Source: Pseudomonas saponiphila
Lineage (GTDB): Bacteria > Pseudomonadota > Gammaproteobacteria > Pseudomonadales > Pseudomonadaceae
DNA: 64,000 bases
Direction: 5' to 3'
NCBI RefSeq assembly: GCF_900105185.1
Contig: NZ_FNTJ01000002.1
Coordinates: forward strand, 1-64,000
Positions 46,010-53,498 of the stretch are shown here, piece by piece. The position numbers and the translations under genes were made by a program. Position 1 is the stretch's first letter. Every line of letters starts with the position of its first letter. A model generated the notes under the pieces. The model had not been told where the DNA came from. It was given only the letters and a program-made list of their open reading frames with translations, and ran no database searches.

Positions 46010-47145
46010 GGGCTGGTCTCCTGGGCGGTGTTTGCCGCAGGTTTGGCCAGGGGCTTGATGGAGTCCTCAGCGTTGAGGTTGCGCCGCTCAAGATAGGCCT
46101 GGACCGCGCTCAGGGTCTTGGCCAGGTCTGGAGTGACCACGGTCACCGGCTGCTTGCTCAGTTCGGACAGGCGCTCGAGCATGATCTTGCTCTGCGGATT
46201 GTCCTGATTGAAGTTGCCGAGCAGCACATCCCGGGCCTCGGTCAGGGCCTGGGTATAAACCGGCGCCTGGCCATTCAAGGCCGCCCACTGGGCCTGCTCC
46301 AGCGCCAGACTCAGGGCCAGGCGCACCTGAGTCAGGCCCTGCCCCGCCAGCAGCGGTCGGATGTTCTTGTCGGCATTGAAGTCGATGCGGAAATAGCGGG
46401 ATATCTGATCCCACCACTGCGCCCAGCGGCTCGCGCCATCACCGTCGGCGGTCAGCCCCAGCAACGATTCGCCGCGGTCCTTGTATTCCGGCGCCACCGC
46501 ACTCAGCTCCAGGACCTGATCACGCAAGGCACCCAATTGCAGGAACAGGCCGGTGCGATCCGGCTGCTCGGTACTGCGCAAGGCCGCCAGGCTCTTGGCC
46601 AACTGTTCGCGAGCGGCGAAGGAGCCCGGGTCGTTCTGCTCACGCAGGATGTCGTCGGCGCCCTGGACCAGGGCCTGGGCACTGCTGATGTCCTGCAGAG
46701 CGGACAGACGCAGACTGGCCAGGCGCAACAGATGCTCGGCTTCCGCCAGTCGCCAGTCCTTGCGGCTGGCACCCAGCACGGTTTCCAGACGCTGGCTCAG
46801 ACGCTGCTGATCACCTTGCAACTGGGCCACGAGACGCCGCCGGTCTTCCAGCTCGTCGGCGGGCGGCAACTGCTCCAGGCGCGCAGTCAGGCGCTGTTCA
46901 CTGAGTTTGAAGCTCTGGGCCTGATCCCCCAGGGCCTGCAACTGACTCAGTTGCTGCTGGTGATTGGCTTGCAGGCTGCGCACCTGCCAGATCCCCCAGC
47001 CACCGGCCGCGACACCCGCCGCCCCCAGCAGCAGGGCCAGTAGCGCCAACCCGTTGCCACGACGCTCAACGGTTGGGGTCGTGGGCTCAGCAGGTGTTTC
47101 GGGCACCGGCTGGACTTCATCTTTAGGCAAGGCTGTTTCGCTCAC
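46006..47145 (-). CDS. hemX: HemX (uroporphyrinogen-III C-methyltransferase-like)
   Basis: A 379-residue bitopic membrane protein. A proline-rich cytosolic N-terminus (about 1-32) is followed by one transmembrane helix (GLALLALLLGAAGVAAGGWG) and a large coiled-coil periplasmic domain (QQLSQLQALGDQAQSFKLSE). Family HemX is often labelled uroporphyrinogen-III methyltransferase, but no SAM-binding motif is seen here, so that enzyme name is doubtful. It lies between hemD (16 bases upstream) and hemY (overlapping). Likely a structural partner of HemY. Confidence 0.92.
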   Translation of the reverse strand: MSETALPKDEVQPVPETPAEPTTPTVERRGNGLALLALLLGAAGVAAGGWGIWQVRSLQANHQQQLSQLQALGDQAQSFKLSEQRLTARLEQLPPADELEDRRRLVAQLQGDQQRLSQRLETVLGASRKDWRLAEAEHLLRLASLRLSALQDISSAQALVQGADDILREQNDPGSFAAREQLAKSLAALRSTEQPDRTGLFLQLGALRDQVLELSAVAPEYKDRGESLLGLTADGDGASRWAQWWDQISRYFRIDFNADKNIRPLLAGQGLTQVRLALSLALEQAQWAALNGQAPVYTQALTEARDVLLGNFNQDNPQSKIMLERLSELSKQPVTVVTPDLAKTLSAVQAYLERRNLNAEDSIKPLAKPAANTAQETSP

Positions 47146-47161
47146 GTATCCATCCTTTGCG

Positions 47162-47929
47162 TTAGAGAACGGGCACGGGTTGCTCCCGTAACGCCGTTAG
47201 CAAAGCCGCGGCACTGGCGCCGCGACAATCCACAACTTTTTCCGCCCCGGCGGCACGCGCCATGTCGGCGACCCGGGGGCTTGGAACAAACAACGGCATC
47301 TGCGCCAACTGCGGCCAGTGCGCTCCGGCCAGTTGCAGCAAATGGCTGAAACCCTGTCCACTGCTGACCACCAGCCCGTTCAAGCGTTCCCCCTGAATCC
47401 GCTCAAGCAGCGCATCCTCGGCGTAATGCGGCAGGCACCGGCGGTAGAGTTCCAAATAATCGACACTAGCACCAAGCTCACGCAAGCGCTCAGAGAGCAG
47501 CTCACGGCCGCCCTCGCCACGCACAATCAGCGCCCGGGGATCAGGCCGGCAGATAGCCTCGCGCAATTGGGGAAGGGCAAGCAAGGCTTCACTGTCATCG
47601 CCCGCGTGTGGATAAAACACCTGCAAACCGGCGTCCGCAAGGATCTGCCCGGTACCGGCGCCCACGGTAAACCAGCTCTGGGACGGGGGCTGCGGCCAAT
47701 AGGCGCGCAGCAGTTTCAAGCCAAGATGTGCCGCCGGCTTGCTGACCACGATCAGCGCGCAGTAACGATCCAGTTCAAGCAGGGTCGCGCGTTGCGCGTC
47801 AGTGACGGGCAAGGCCTGAATCTCCAGCAACGGCAGGCTGCTACTGAACACCTGGGCGTCGGCCAGGATCGCGGCCAGTGCGGCGCAGTCCTCGCTCGGC
47901 CGGGTCAGCAGCAGGCGCCAGCCGGTCAC
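47162..47929 (-). CDS. hemD: Uroporphyrinogen-III synthase HemD
   Basis: A 255-residue enzyme that inverts ring D and closes hydroxymethylbilane to uroporphyrinogen III. The family is poorly conserved, but the two-domain pattern is visible: [20 protein letters not shown] at the N-terminus, the [13 protein letters not shown] segment, [19 protein letters not shown], and [16 protein letters not shown]. Its start overlaps the hemC stop (ATGA), as in other gamma-proteobacterial hemCD operons, which supports the call. Confidence 0.94.
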   Translation of the reverse strand: MTGWRLLLTRPSEDCAALAAILADAQVFSSSLPLLEIQALPVTDAQRATLLELDRYCALIVVSKPAAHLGLKLLRAYWPQPPSQSWFTVGAGTGQILADAGLQVFYPHAGDDSEALLALPQLREAICRPDPRALIVRGEGGRELLSERLRELGASVDYLELYRRCLPHYAEDALLERIQGERLNGLVVSSGQGFSHLLQLAGAHWPQLAQMPLFVPSPRVADMARAAGAEKVVDCRGASAAALLTALREQPVPVL

Positions 47930-48867
47930 TCCTGCTCCGCCTCGCCGTACACCGCGCGCAGGATGTCATCGGCGCCCTGCGCCAGCAGGTCGTCCGCCAC
48001 TTGCACCCCCAACTCGGTGGCAGATGCCCTAGGGCCACGAGCCTCCGCGCTGAGCAGGCGGCCGCCACTGGGCTCGCCCACCAGCCCGCGCAGCCAGATC
48101 TGCTCGCCCTCAAGCACCGCGTAACAGGCGATCGGCACCTGACAGCCGCCGTTGAGGTGCTTGTTCAACGCGCGCTCGGCCATGACCCGGCTGGCGGTAT
48201 CGGCATGGTGCAGAGGGGCCAGCAGAGCGTGGATTTCAGTGTCGGCACTGCGACATTCAATGCCGACCGCGCCCTGGCCACCGGCAGGCAGGCTATCGTC
48301 GACGCTGATCGAGGAGCTGATGCGGTCTTCGAATCCCAGACGGATCAGACCAGCTGCCGCAAGGATGATGGCGTCGTATTCGCCGGCGTCCAGCTTGGCC
48401 AGACGGGTATTGACGTTGCCCCGCAAAAAACGGATCTGCAGGTCGGGGCGACGGGTCAGCAACTGGGCCTGGCGGCGCAGGCTGGAGGTACCCACGACGC
48501 TACCTGGCGGCAACTGCTCAAGGCTTTCGTAGGTATTGGAGACAAAGGCGTCGCGCGGGTCTTCGCGCTCGCAGATGCAGAACAGACCCAGGCCTTCGGG
48601 GAAGTCCATGGGCACATCCTTCATCGAGTGCACGGCGATATCGGCCTGGTTTTCCAGCAGTGCGGTTTCCAGCTCCTTGACGAACAGCCCCTTGCCGCCG
48701 ATTTTCGACAGGGGCGAGTCCAGCAGTTTGTCGCCACGGCTGACCATGGGCACCAGGGTCACCACAAGGCCCGGATGGGCCTCTTGCAGACGGGCTTTGA
48801 CGTATTCGGCCTGCCACAAGGCCAGAGCACTTTTGCGGGTAGCGATGCGGATTTCGCGAGAGGACAT
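47926..48867 (-). CDS. hemC: Porphobilinogen deaminase HemC
   Basis: A 313-residue hydroxymethylbilane synthase. It shows [19 protein letters not shown], the catalytic aspartate region [10 protein letters not shown], the arginine-rich cofactor-binding segment [12 protein letters not shown] and the cofactor-linking cysteine C242 in [12 protein letters not shown]. It polymerises four porphobilinogens onto a dipyrromethane cofactor. First gene of the hemC-hemD-hemX-hemY operon; algR lies 126 bases upstream on the same strand, as in P. aeruginosa. Confidence 0.97.
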   Translation of the reverse strand: MSSREIRIATRKSALALWQAEYVKARLQEAHPGLVVTLVPMVSRGDKLLDSPLSKIGGKGLFVKELETALLENQADIAVHSMKDVPMDFPEGLGLFCICEREDPRDAFVSNTYESLEQLPPGSVVGTSSLRRQAQLLTRRPDLQIRFLRGNVNTRLAKLDAGEYDAIILAAAGLIRLGFEDRISSSISVDDSLPAGGQGAVGIECRSADTEIHALLAPLHHADTASRVMAERALNKHLNGGCQVPIACYAVLEGEQIWLRGLVGEPSGGRLLSAEARGPRASATELGVQVADDLLAQGADDILRAVYGEAEQE

Positions 48868-48993
48868 GGATCAATCCGTACTGAATAGATACGGCAGATA
48901 ATAACAGCTCAGCCAAAGCAGCTTTGACTTGTATCAGAAACGCAGCGTCCTCCCGACGCCGGGCCTGCCTAGATATGCGGGCAAATTAGTGCG

Positions 48994-49740
48994 CTAGAGC
49001 TGTTGCATCATCTTGCGCACGCCAGCTACATGGCGCCGACTGACGATCAGGGCATCGCCATTGAGCCCCTTGAGATACAGCTGGAAGTGCCCCAGCGGCG
49101 TGCGTTGCAAGCGTTCGATCCGCTCGCGGGCCACCAATGCATTGCGGTGGATACGCACGAAGCGATCACCGAATTCATCCTCCAAGGCCTTCAAGGGTTC
49201 GTCCAGAAGCACTTCGCCGTTTTCGTGACGCAAGGTCACGTACTTGTGATCGGCAATGAAATACACCACCTGAGCCAGGGGAATCAGCTCGATGCCCTTG
49301 CGGGTTCGCGCGCTGATGTGGCTGCGCGGACCGTTGCCGCTCTCCGCTGCCGGCCGGGTCAGGGCCGCCAGTTGCACACGGTTGGGCTTTTCAGCCGCTT
49401 TCAAGGCTTCGAGCAACAGCTCGGGGCGCACAGGCTTGACCAGGTGGCAGACACCACTGGCATTGAAGGCCTCAAGGGCGAATTCATCCGGAGCCGCACA
49501 AAACACCAGCGCCGGAGGCGTCTCGCGTTCGCACAATTTGCCGGCAACCTGCAGACCATCCAGACCCGGCATGCGGACATCGAGCAAGACGATATCCGGC
49601 TTCAGGCTGTCGATCAGGCTCAATGCCTCTTCGCCATTGGTGGCGCTGGGCTCCAGGACATTGTATCCCTCAAGCTCGCTGACCATCCGGCTCAGGCGCT
49701 CGCGGGCTAGGGGTTCGTCATCAACGATCAGGACATTCAT
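48994..49740 (-). CDS. algR: Response regulator AlgR
   Basis: A 248-residue LytTR-type response regulator. The receiver domain (1-120) has the acidic pocket D7/D8 and phosphoacceptor D54 in IVLLDVRMPG. The C-terminal LytTR DNA-binding domain (from about 145) shows ELIPLAQVVYFIADHKYVTL and FVRIHRNALVARERIERLQR. In P. aeruginosa AlgR controls alginate, twitching motility (fimU-pilE) and cyclic-di-GMP, with the sensor AlgZ/FimS encoded just upstream. Here algR is complete, but algZ is only a remnant whose stop still overlaps the algR ATG at 49740. AlgR would have to act unphosphorylated or be driven by another donor. Confidence 0.96.
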   Translation of the reverse strand: MNVLIVDDEPLARERLSRMVSELEGYNVLEPSATNGEEALSLIDSLKPDIVLLDVRMPGLDGLQVAGKLCERETPPALVFCAAPDEFALEAFNASGVCHLVKPVRPELLLEALKAAEKPNRVQLAALTRPAAESGNGPRSHISARTRKGIELIPLAQVVYFIADHKYVTLRHENGEVLLDEPLKALEDEFGDRFVRIHRNALVARERIERLQRTPLGHFQLYLKGLNGDALIVSRRHVAGVRKMMQQL

Positions 49741-50150
49741 ATTGCGCTGGATTCCTGCGTGAGTCTCGCACATGGATAGCGTAGACAGGTGGAGTGACGT
49801 CCGTCACCGCGATCCACGCTAAGACTAGTGCGAAGGCCAAAAAGTGCCGCAAGTCGGGCACCAATATTTACCCGTACCTGCCCGATACCGCCCAAGGTCG
49901 GTGGCTGCGCGACGGTGCCGCAGGGAATGCTGGTATTCAACACAAAGCCCCCTCGTGACTGTGGTCGGCGTCCACCTGGTCCGCACCCGCCTCTTTTCAT
50001 GGGCGGATTGCCAGAACCTGCGCGGAGTGAACTCGATGGACAGACCTACTGCGAACACGCGAGAGGGTGTTACGCAATTGTGCCGGTCCTCTTGTCCAAC
50101 TGTAGACGGTTGCCAAGACGATATTGCTCAATCGACAAATATCGTTTGAT
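49737..50150 (-). pseudogene. algZ: algZ (fimS) sensor kinase remnant
   Basis: Pieces of the LytS-type sensor kinase that normally precedes algR are recognisable on the minus strand. Near the 5' side, KRYLSIEQYRLGNRLQLD (codons between 50150 and 50094) is the conserved region after the kinase H-box. The C-terminal end NIGARLAALFG and DGRHSTCLRYPCARLTQE runs to a TGA at 49737-49739 overlapping the algR start. Between them frames change and stops occur (for example KRTGTIA then TAA). The transmembrane N-terminus and the histidine-bearing H-box are not found before argH. An intact gene is about 1.1 kb, so more than half is gone. Confidence 0.8.
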
Positions 50151-50362
50151 CGATATCACCATCCGCACTCAAGCCCCCTTCCCCCGATGCGCCGCGGATT
50201 GTCCCGACGCCAGTCTCTGCGCCCTCACGGTCGGCGACAAGACATGCAGGGGCGCCCAGAAGAAAAAAGCTGCCGACCAGTGCCAGCGACAGCCGAGGCA
50301 ACCCTGTTATCATCGGCGCCTGTTTTTACGCCATCTTCCTTCAGCAGATCACGAGCGAATTC

Positions 50363-51757
50363 ATGAGCACTGACAAGACCAATCAGTCCTGGGGCGGCCG
50401 CTTCAGTGAACCCGTCGACGCCTTCGTCGCCCGCTTCACCGCCTCTGTCACTTTCGACCAGCGCCTGTATCGCCACGACATCATGGGCTCCATTGCCCAC
50501 GCCACGATGCTGGCCAAGGTCGGCGTGCTCACCGACGCCGAGCGCGACAGCATCATCGACGGCCTGAAGACCATCCAGGGCGAGATCGAGGCCGGCAGCT
50601 TCGACTGGCGCGTGGATCTAGAAGACGTGCACATGAACATCGAGGCGCGCCTGACCGACCGCATCGGCATCACCGGCAAGAAACTGCACACCGGCCGCAG
50701 CCGCAACGATCAGGTGGCCACCGATATCCGCCTGTGGCTGCGGGACGAGATCGACCTGATCCTGGCCGAGATCACCCGCCTGCAAAAAGGCCTGCTGGAG
50801 CTGGCCGAGCGTGAGGCCGAAAGCATCATGCCGGGCTTCACCCACCTGCAGACCGCCCAGCCCGTGACCTTCGGCCACCACATGCTGGCCTGGTTTGAAA
50901 TGCTCAGCCGTGACTACGAACGCCTGGTGGACTGCCGCAAGCGCACCAACCGCATGCCCCTGGGCAGCGCCGCGCTGGCCGGCACCACCTACCCGATCGA
51001 TCGCGAGCTGACCTGCCAGCTACTGGGCTTTGAAGCCGTGGGCGGCAACTCCCTGGACAGCGTGTCGGACCGCGATTTCGCCATCGAATTCTGCGCCGCC
51101 GCCAGCGTGGCGATGATGCACCTGTCGCGCTTCTCTGAAGAACTGGTGCTGTGGACCAGCGCGCAGTTCCAGTTCATCGATCTGCCGGACCGTTTCTGCA
51201 CCGGCAGCTCGATCATGCCGCAAAAGAAAAACCCCGACGTACCGGAACTGGTACGCGGCAAGAGCGGCCGGGTATTCGGCGCGCTGATGGGCCTGCTGAC
51301 CCTGATGAAGGGCCAGCCTCTGGCCTACAACAAGGACAATCAGGAAGACAAGGAACCGCTGTTCGACGCCGCCGACACCTTGCGCGACTCGCTGCGGGCC
51401 TTCGCCGACATGATCCCGGCCATCAAGCCCAAGCACGCCATCATGCGTGAGGCCGCCCTGCGCGGTTTCTCCACCGCCACCGACTTGGCAGACTACTTGG
51501 TGCGCCGTGGCCTGCCCTTCCGCGACTGCCACGAAATCGTCGGCCACGCGGTGAAGTACGGCGTGGAGAGCGGCAAGGACCTGGCAGAAATGAGCCTGGA
51601 AGAACTGCGCCAGTTCAGCGACCAGATCGAGCAGGACGTGTTCGCCGTGCTGACCCTGGAAGGTTCGGTGAATGCCCGTAACCATATCGGCGGCACCGCA
51701 CCGGCCCAGGTCCGGGCTGCCGTGACTCGCGGCCAGGCCTTGCTCGCCAGCCGCTAG
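50363..51757 (+). CDS. argH: Argininosuccinate lyase
   Basis: The 464-residue length is standard. This last enzyme of arginine synthesis splits argininosuccinate into arginine and fumarate. The fumarase/aspartase-superfamily signature [12 protein letters not shown] is present, along with [12 protein letters not shown] at the N-terminus, [10 protein letters not shown] and [13 protein letters not shown]. The gene lies divergent from the algZ remnant and algR, as in other pseudomonads. A long hairpin lies after the stop. Confidence 0.98.
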   Translation: MSTDKTNQSWGGRFSEPVDAFVARFTASVTFDQRLYRHDIMGSIAHATMLAKVGVLTDAERDSIIDGLKTIQGEIEAGSFDWRVDLEDVHMNIEARLTDRIGITGKKLHTGRSRNDQVATDIRLWLRDEIDLILAEITRLQKGLLELAEREAESIMPGFTHLQTAQPVTFGHHMLAWFEMLSRDYERLVDCRKRTNRMPLGSAALAGTTYPIDRELTCQLLGFEAVGGNSLDSVSDRDFAIEFCAAASVAMMHLSRFSEELVLWTSAQFQFIDLPDRFCTGSSIMPQKKNPDVPELVRGKSGRVFGALMGLLTLMKGQPLAYNKDNQEDKEPLFDAADTLRDSLRAFADMIPAIKPKHAIMREAALRGFSTATDLADYLVRRGLPFRDCHEIVGHAVKYGVESGKDLAEMSLEELRQFSDQIEQDVFAVLTLEGSVNARNHIGGTAPAQVRAAVTRGQALLASR

Positions 51758-51764
51758 GCCGTCG

Positions 51765-51797
51765 CTGGTCAGCCTGCTGCCTCAGCAGGCTGACCAG
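51765..51797. terminator. Long perfect hairpin between argH and GST gene
   Basis: CTGGTCAGCCTGCTG (51765-51779) pairs perfectly over 15 bp with 51783-51797 around a CCT loop, 7 bases after the argH stop and between convergent genes. No T-run follows, so it may act as a processing or stabilising end rather than a classical terminator. Confidence 0.6.
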
Positions 51798-51821
51798 TCA
51801 CCCGCGCCGCCTTGAGCGCCG

Positions 51822-52481
51822 CTACTTCCTGGCCGCCACCATGGCCAGGAACTGCGGCATCGCCGCTTCTCTATCCGCCGCTACTCGCTGGGCATTGGGC
51901 AACTGCTCCAGACGCTCCAGCAAGGCTTTCGCCGCCGGCATTCCCTCCAGAAAGTCCACCCCGAACAGCTTGTGCCCGACCACCCGAGCCAGGGTCACGC
52001 TGTAAAGGAAATACAGATCCGCCACACTCAGGCTGTCACCGGCCACATAAGGCGCAAATTTGCCGTGCCGCGCCAGGGAGGCAAACCCTAGCAGCAACTC
52101 AGCCTTGGACTTTTCCTGGATCGCCGGGGCCACCGACATACCGAAGAACGCCTCGGGATAACAGGCCCGCGCCGGCAGCTCGATATACAGTTCGATCTCC
52201 CTGGCCAGCGCCAGCACCTGGGCCCGCTGGAATGGATCGCTGGGCAACAACGCCCGACCCGGCTGGGTGTGCTCCAGGTATTCGAGAATCACACTGGTTT
52301 CGTTCAGGTATCCGTGCTCGACCTCAAGTACCGGAACCTTGCCCCGTGGACTGATGGCCAATGCCTCCGGAGTCTGGCCACCGGAAAAAGGCACCTCTTC
52401 GAAAGGCAGGCCTTTCTCCAGCAGCGCCAGCTTGACCATGTTGTAGTAGTTGCTGACAGCGAAACCGTAAAGCTTGAGCAT
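51822..52481 (-). CDS. Glutathione S-transferase family protein
   Basis: A 219-residue protein with the N-terminal thioredoxin-fold domain (LKLYGFAVSNYYNMVKLALL, then PRGKVPVLEVEHGYLNETSV with the glutathione-contacting VPVLE and ETS elements) and an all-helical C-terminal domain. The start has Y/S candidates for the catalytic residue (SNYYN), as in beta/theta-type bacterial GSTs. The substrate is unknown. The ATG at 52481 is chosen because the fold begins there; an in-frame upstream extension has no family match. Confidence 0.88.
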   Translation of the reverse strand: MLKLYGFAVSNYYNMVKLALLEKGLPFEEVPFSGGQTPEALAISPRGKVPVLEVEHGYLNETSVILEYLEHTQPGRALLPSDPFQRAQVLALAREIELYIELPARACYPEAFFGMSVAPAIQEKSKAELLLGFASLARHGKFAPYVAGDSLSVADLYFLYSVTLARVVGHKLFGVDFLEGMPAAKALLERLEQLPNAQRVAADREAAMPQFLAMVAARK

Positions 52482-52606
52482 CACATAGCCTCCAGGCCGT
52501 GCAGGGGGTTGGCAGCATTTTTTATAGAGGCTCGATGCGCTTCTGGCCAGCAGCATCACCGCCCTGAATACGAGTAAACTGGCGACCTTTCCTTGAGGAG
52601 CCTGCC

Positions 52607-52891
52607 ATGAGCGAGCCAACCGATATCGACAACGACGAAGAAGAGTTCGCCGAAAACACCCTGATCGAAGCGATCGAAAACCAGATCGAGAGCGACAACC
52701 CGCCGGCGGCCAAAGCCACGTTCAACAAACTGACCCTGGTGGGTTACGAACGGGAGGAAATCCTCAATCTGATGGCTCACGTCCTGGCCATCGAGATCGA
52801 TGCGATTCTCGAGGAAGACCGCGCCTTCGATACCCAATGGTACGAAGCCGCCTTGCGCGCCCTGCCGCAACTGCCTCCCGAGAAGCCCTGA
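52607..52891 (+). CDS. Small acidic conserved hypothetical protein
   Basis: A 94-residue, very acidic protein (begins SEPTDIDNDEEEFAENTLIE) with predicted helices and no signal peptide or membrane segment. I do not recognise a named family with certainty; similar small proteins occur here in other Pseudomonas genomes as far as I recall. The ATG at 52607 has a GAGGAG-type ribosome site (TTGAGGAGCC) 7-8 bases upstream, which strongly supports expression. No function can be given. Confidence 0.75.
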   Translation: MSEPTDIDNDEEEFAENTLIEAIENQIESDNPPAAKATFNKLTLVGYEREEILNLMAHVLAIEIDAILEEDRAFDTQWYEAALRALPQLPPEKP

Positions 52892-53084
52892 GCCCGCAGC
52901 ACCGGAGCGCTGCCCACAGCAACGCTCCGGCACCGCGCTCGCGCCCCGACTACACTGGCAGCACCCTGCGGCCAAACGCCGCCACCCACAGGTACAAAAG
53001 TCCTCAGCGAACGCTGGACACGCCGCCGTTCTGCGGTCACCTTAAGAACGCTGACCTCTCATTCCTAGAAAGTCTGGAGTCCTT

Positions 53085-53330
53085 ATGTCGTATACCCCTG
53101 AGTTGGTTGCCGAACTGGAAATCCTTGCACTCTTCAATCTGGACAACTCCCAGGAAGGCCTGAAAATCCATCAGACCGCTGCCCCTTCCGCCATTGCCGC
53201 TGCCCAACGCCTGTTTGACAAAGAACTGATTACCCAAGCCGATGGAGGCTACCTGACCAGTCTTGGCCGCGACGCCGCCGAACACGCCCAAGGCCTGCTG
53301 ACCATCCTGAGCGTCAAAGAAACCGCCTGA
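53085..53330 (+). CDS. TIGR02647 family protein
   Basis: An 81-residue protein beginning SYTPELVAELEILALFNLDN, which matches the TIGR02647 family of small Pseudomonas/Vibrio proteins. It is helical, with a winged-helix-like stretch (AIAAAQRLFDKELITQADGG, then YLTSLGRDAAEHAQ), so DNA binding has been suggested but not shown. A possible ribosome site (GTCTGGAGTCC) lies before the ATG. It precedes cyaA on the same strand, 168 bases away. Confidence 0.82.
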   Translation: MSYTPELVAELEILALFNLDNSQEGLKIHQTAAPSAIAAAQRLFDKELITQADGGYLTSLGRDAAEHAQGLLTILSVKETA

Positions 53331-53498
53331 ACATCGCTCCTCGGCCTGCGGGGTTCCCGTCTGTCGGATTCCGTAGGCACCCTCCCGCCAATACGCTAGA
53401 AATCTGGCGTCAAAAAATAAATTGAGCTTAAGACTCGGCCCTGTCTGACGCTAAACTGCTGCCGTTCCGAACCCCGTCACCTTCGAGCTCCGCTTGAA

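Noticed and set aside
50128..50313. Minus-strand open frame ([14 protein letters not shown]...) as the N-terminus of AlgZ
   Set aside because: It has a hydrophobic start, but I cannot match it to the AlgZ N-terminus and it is in a different frame from the recognised remnant.
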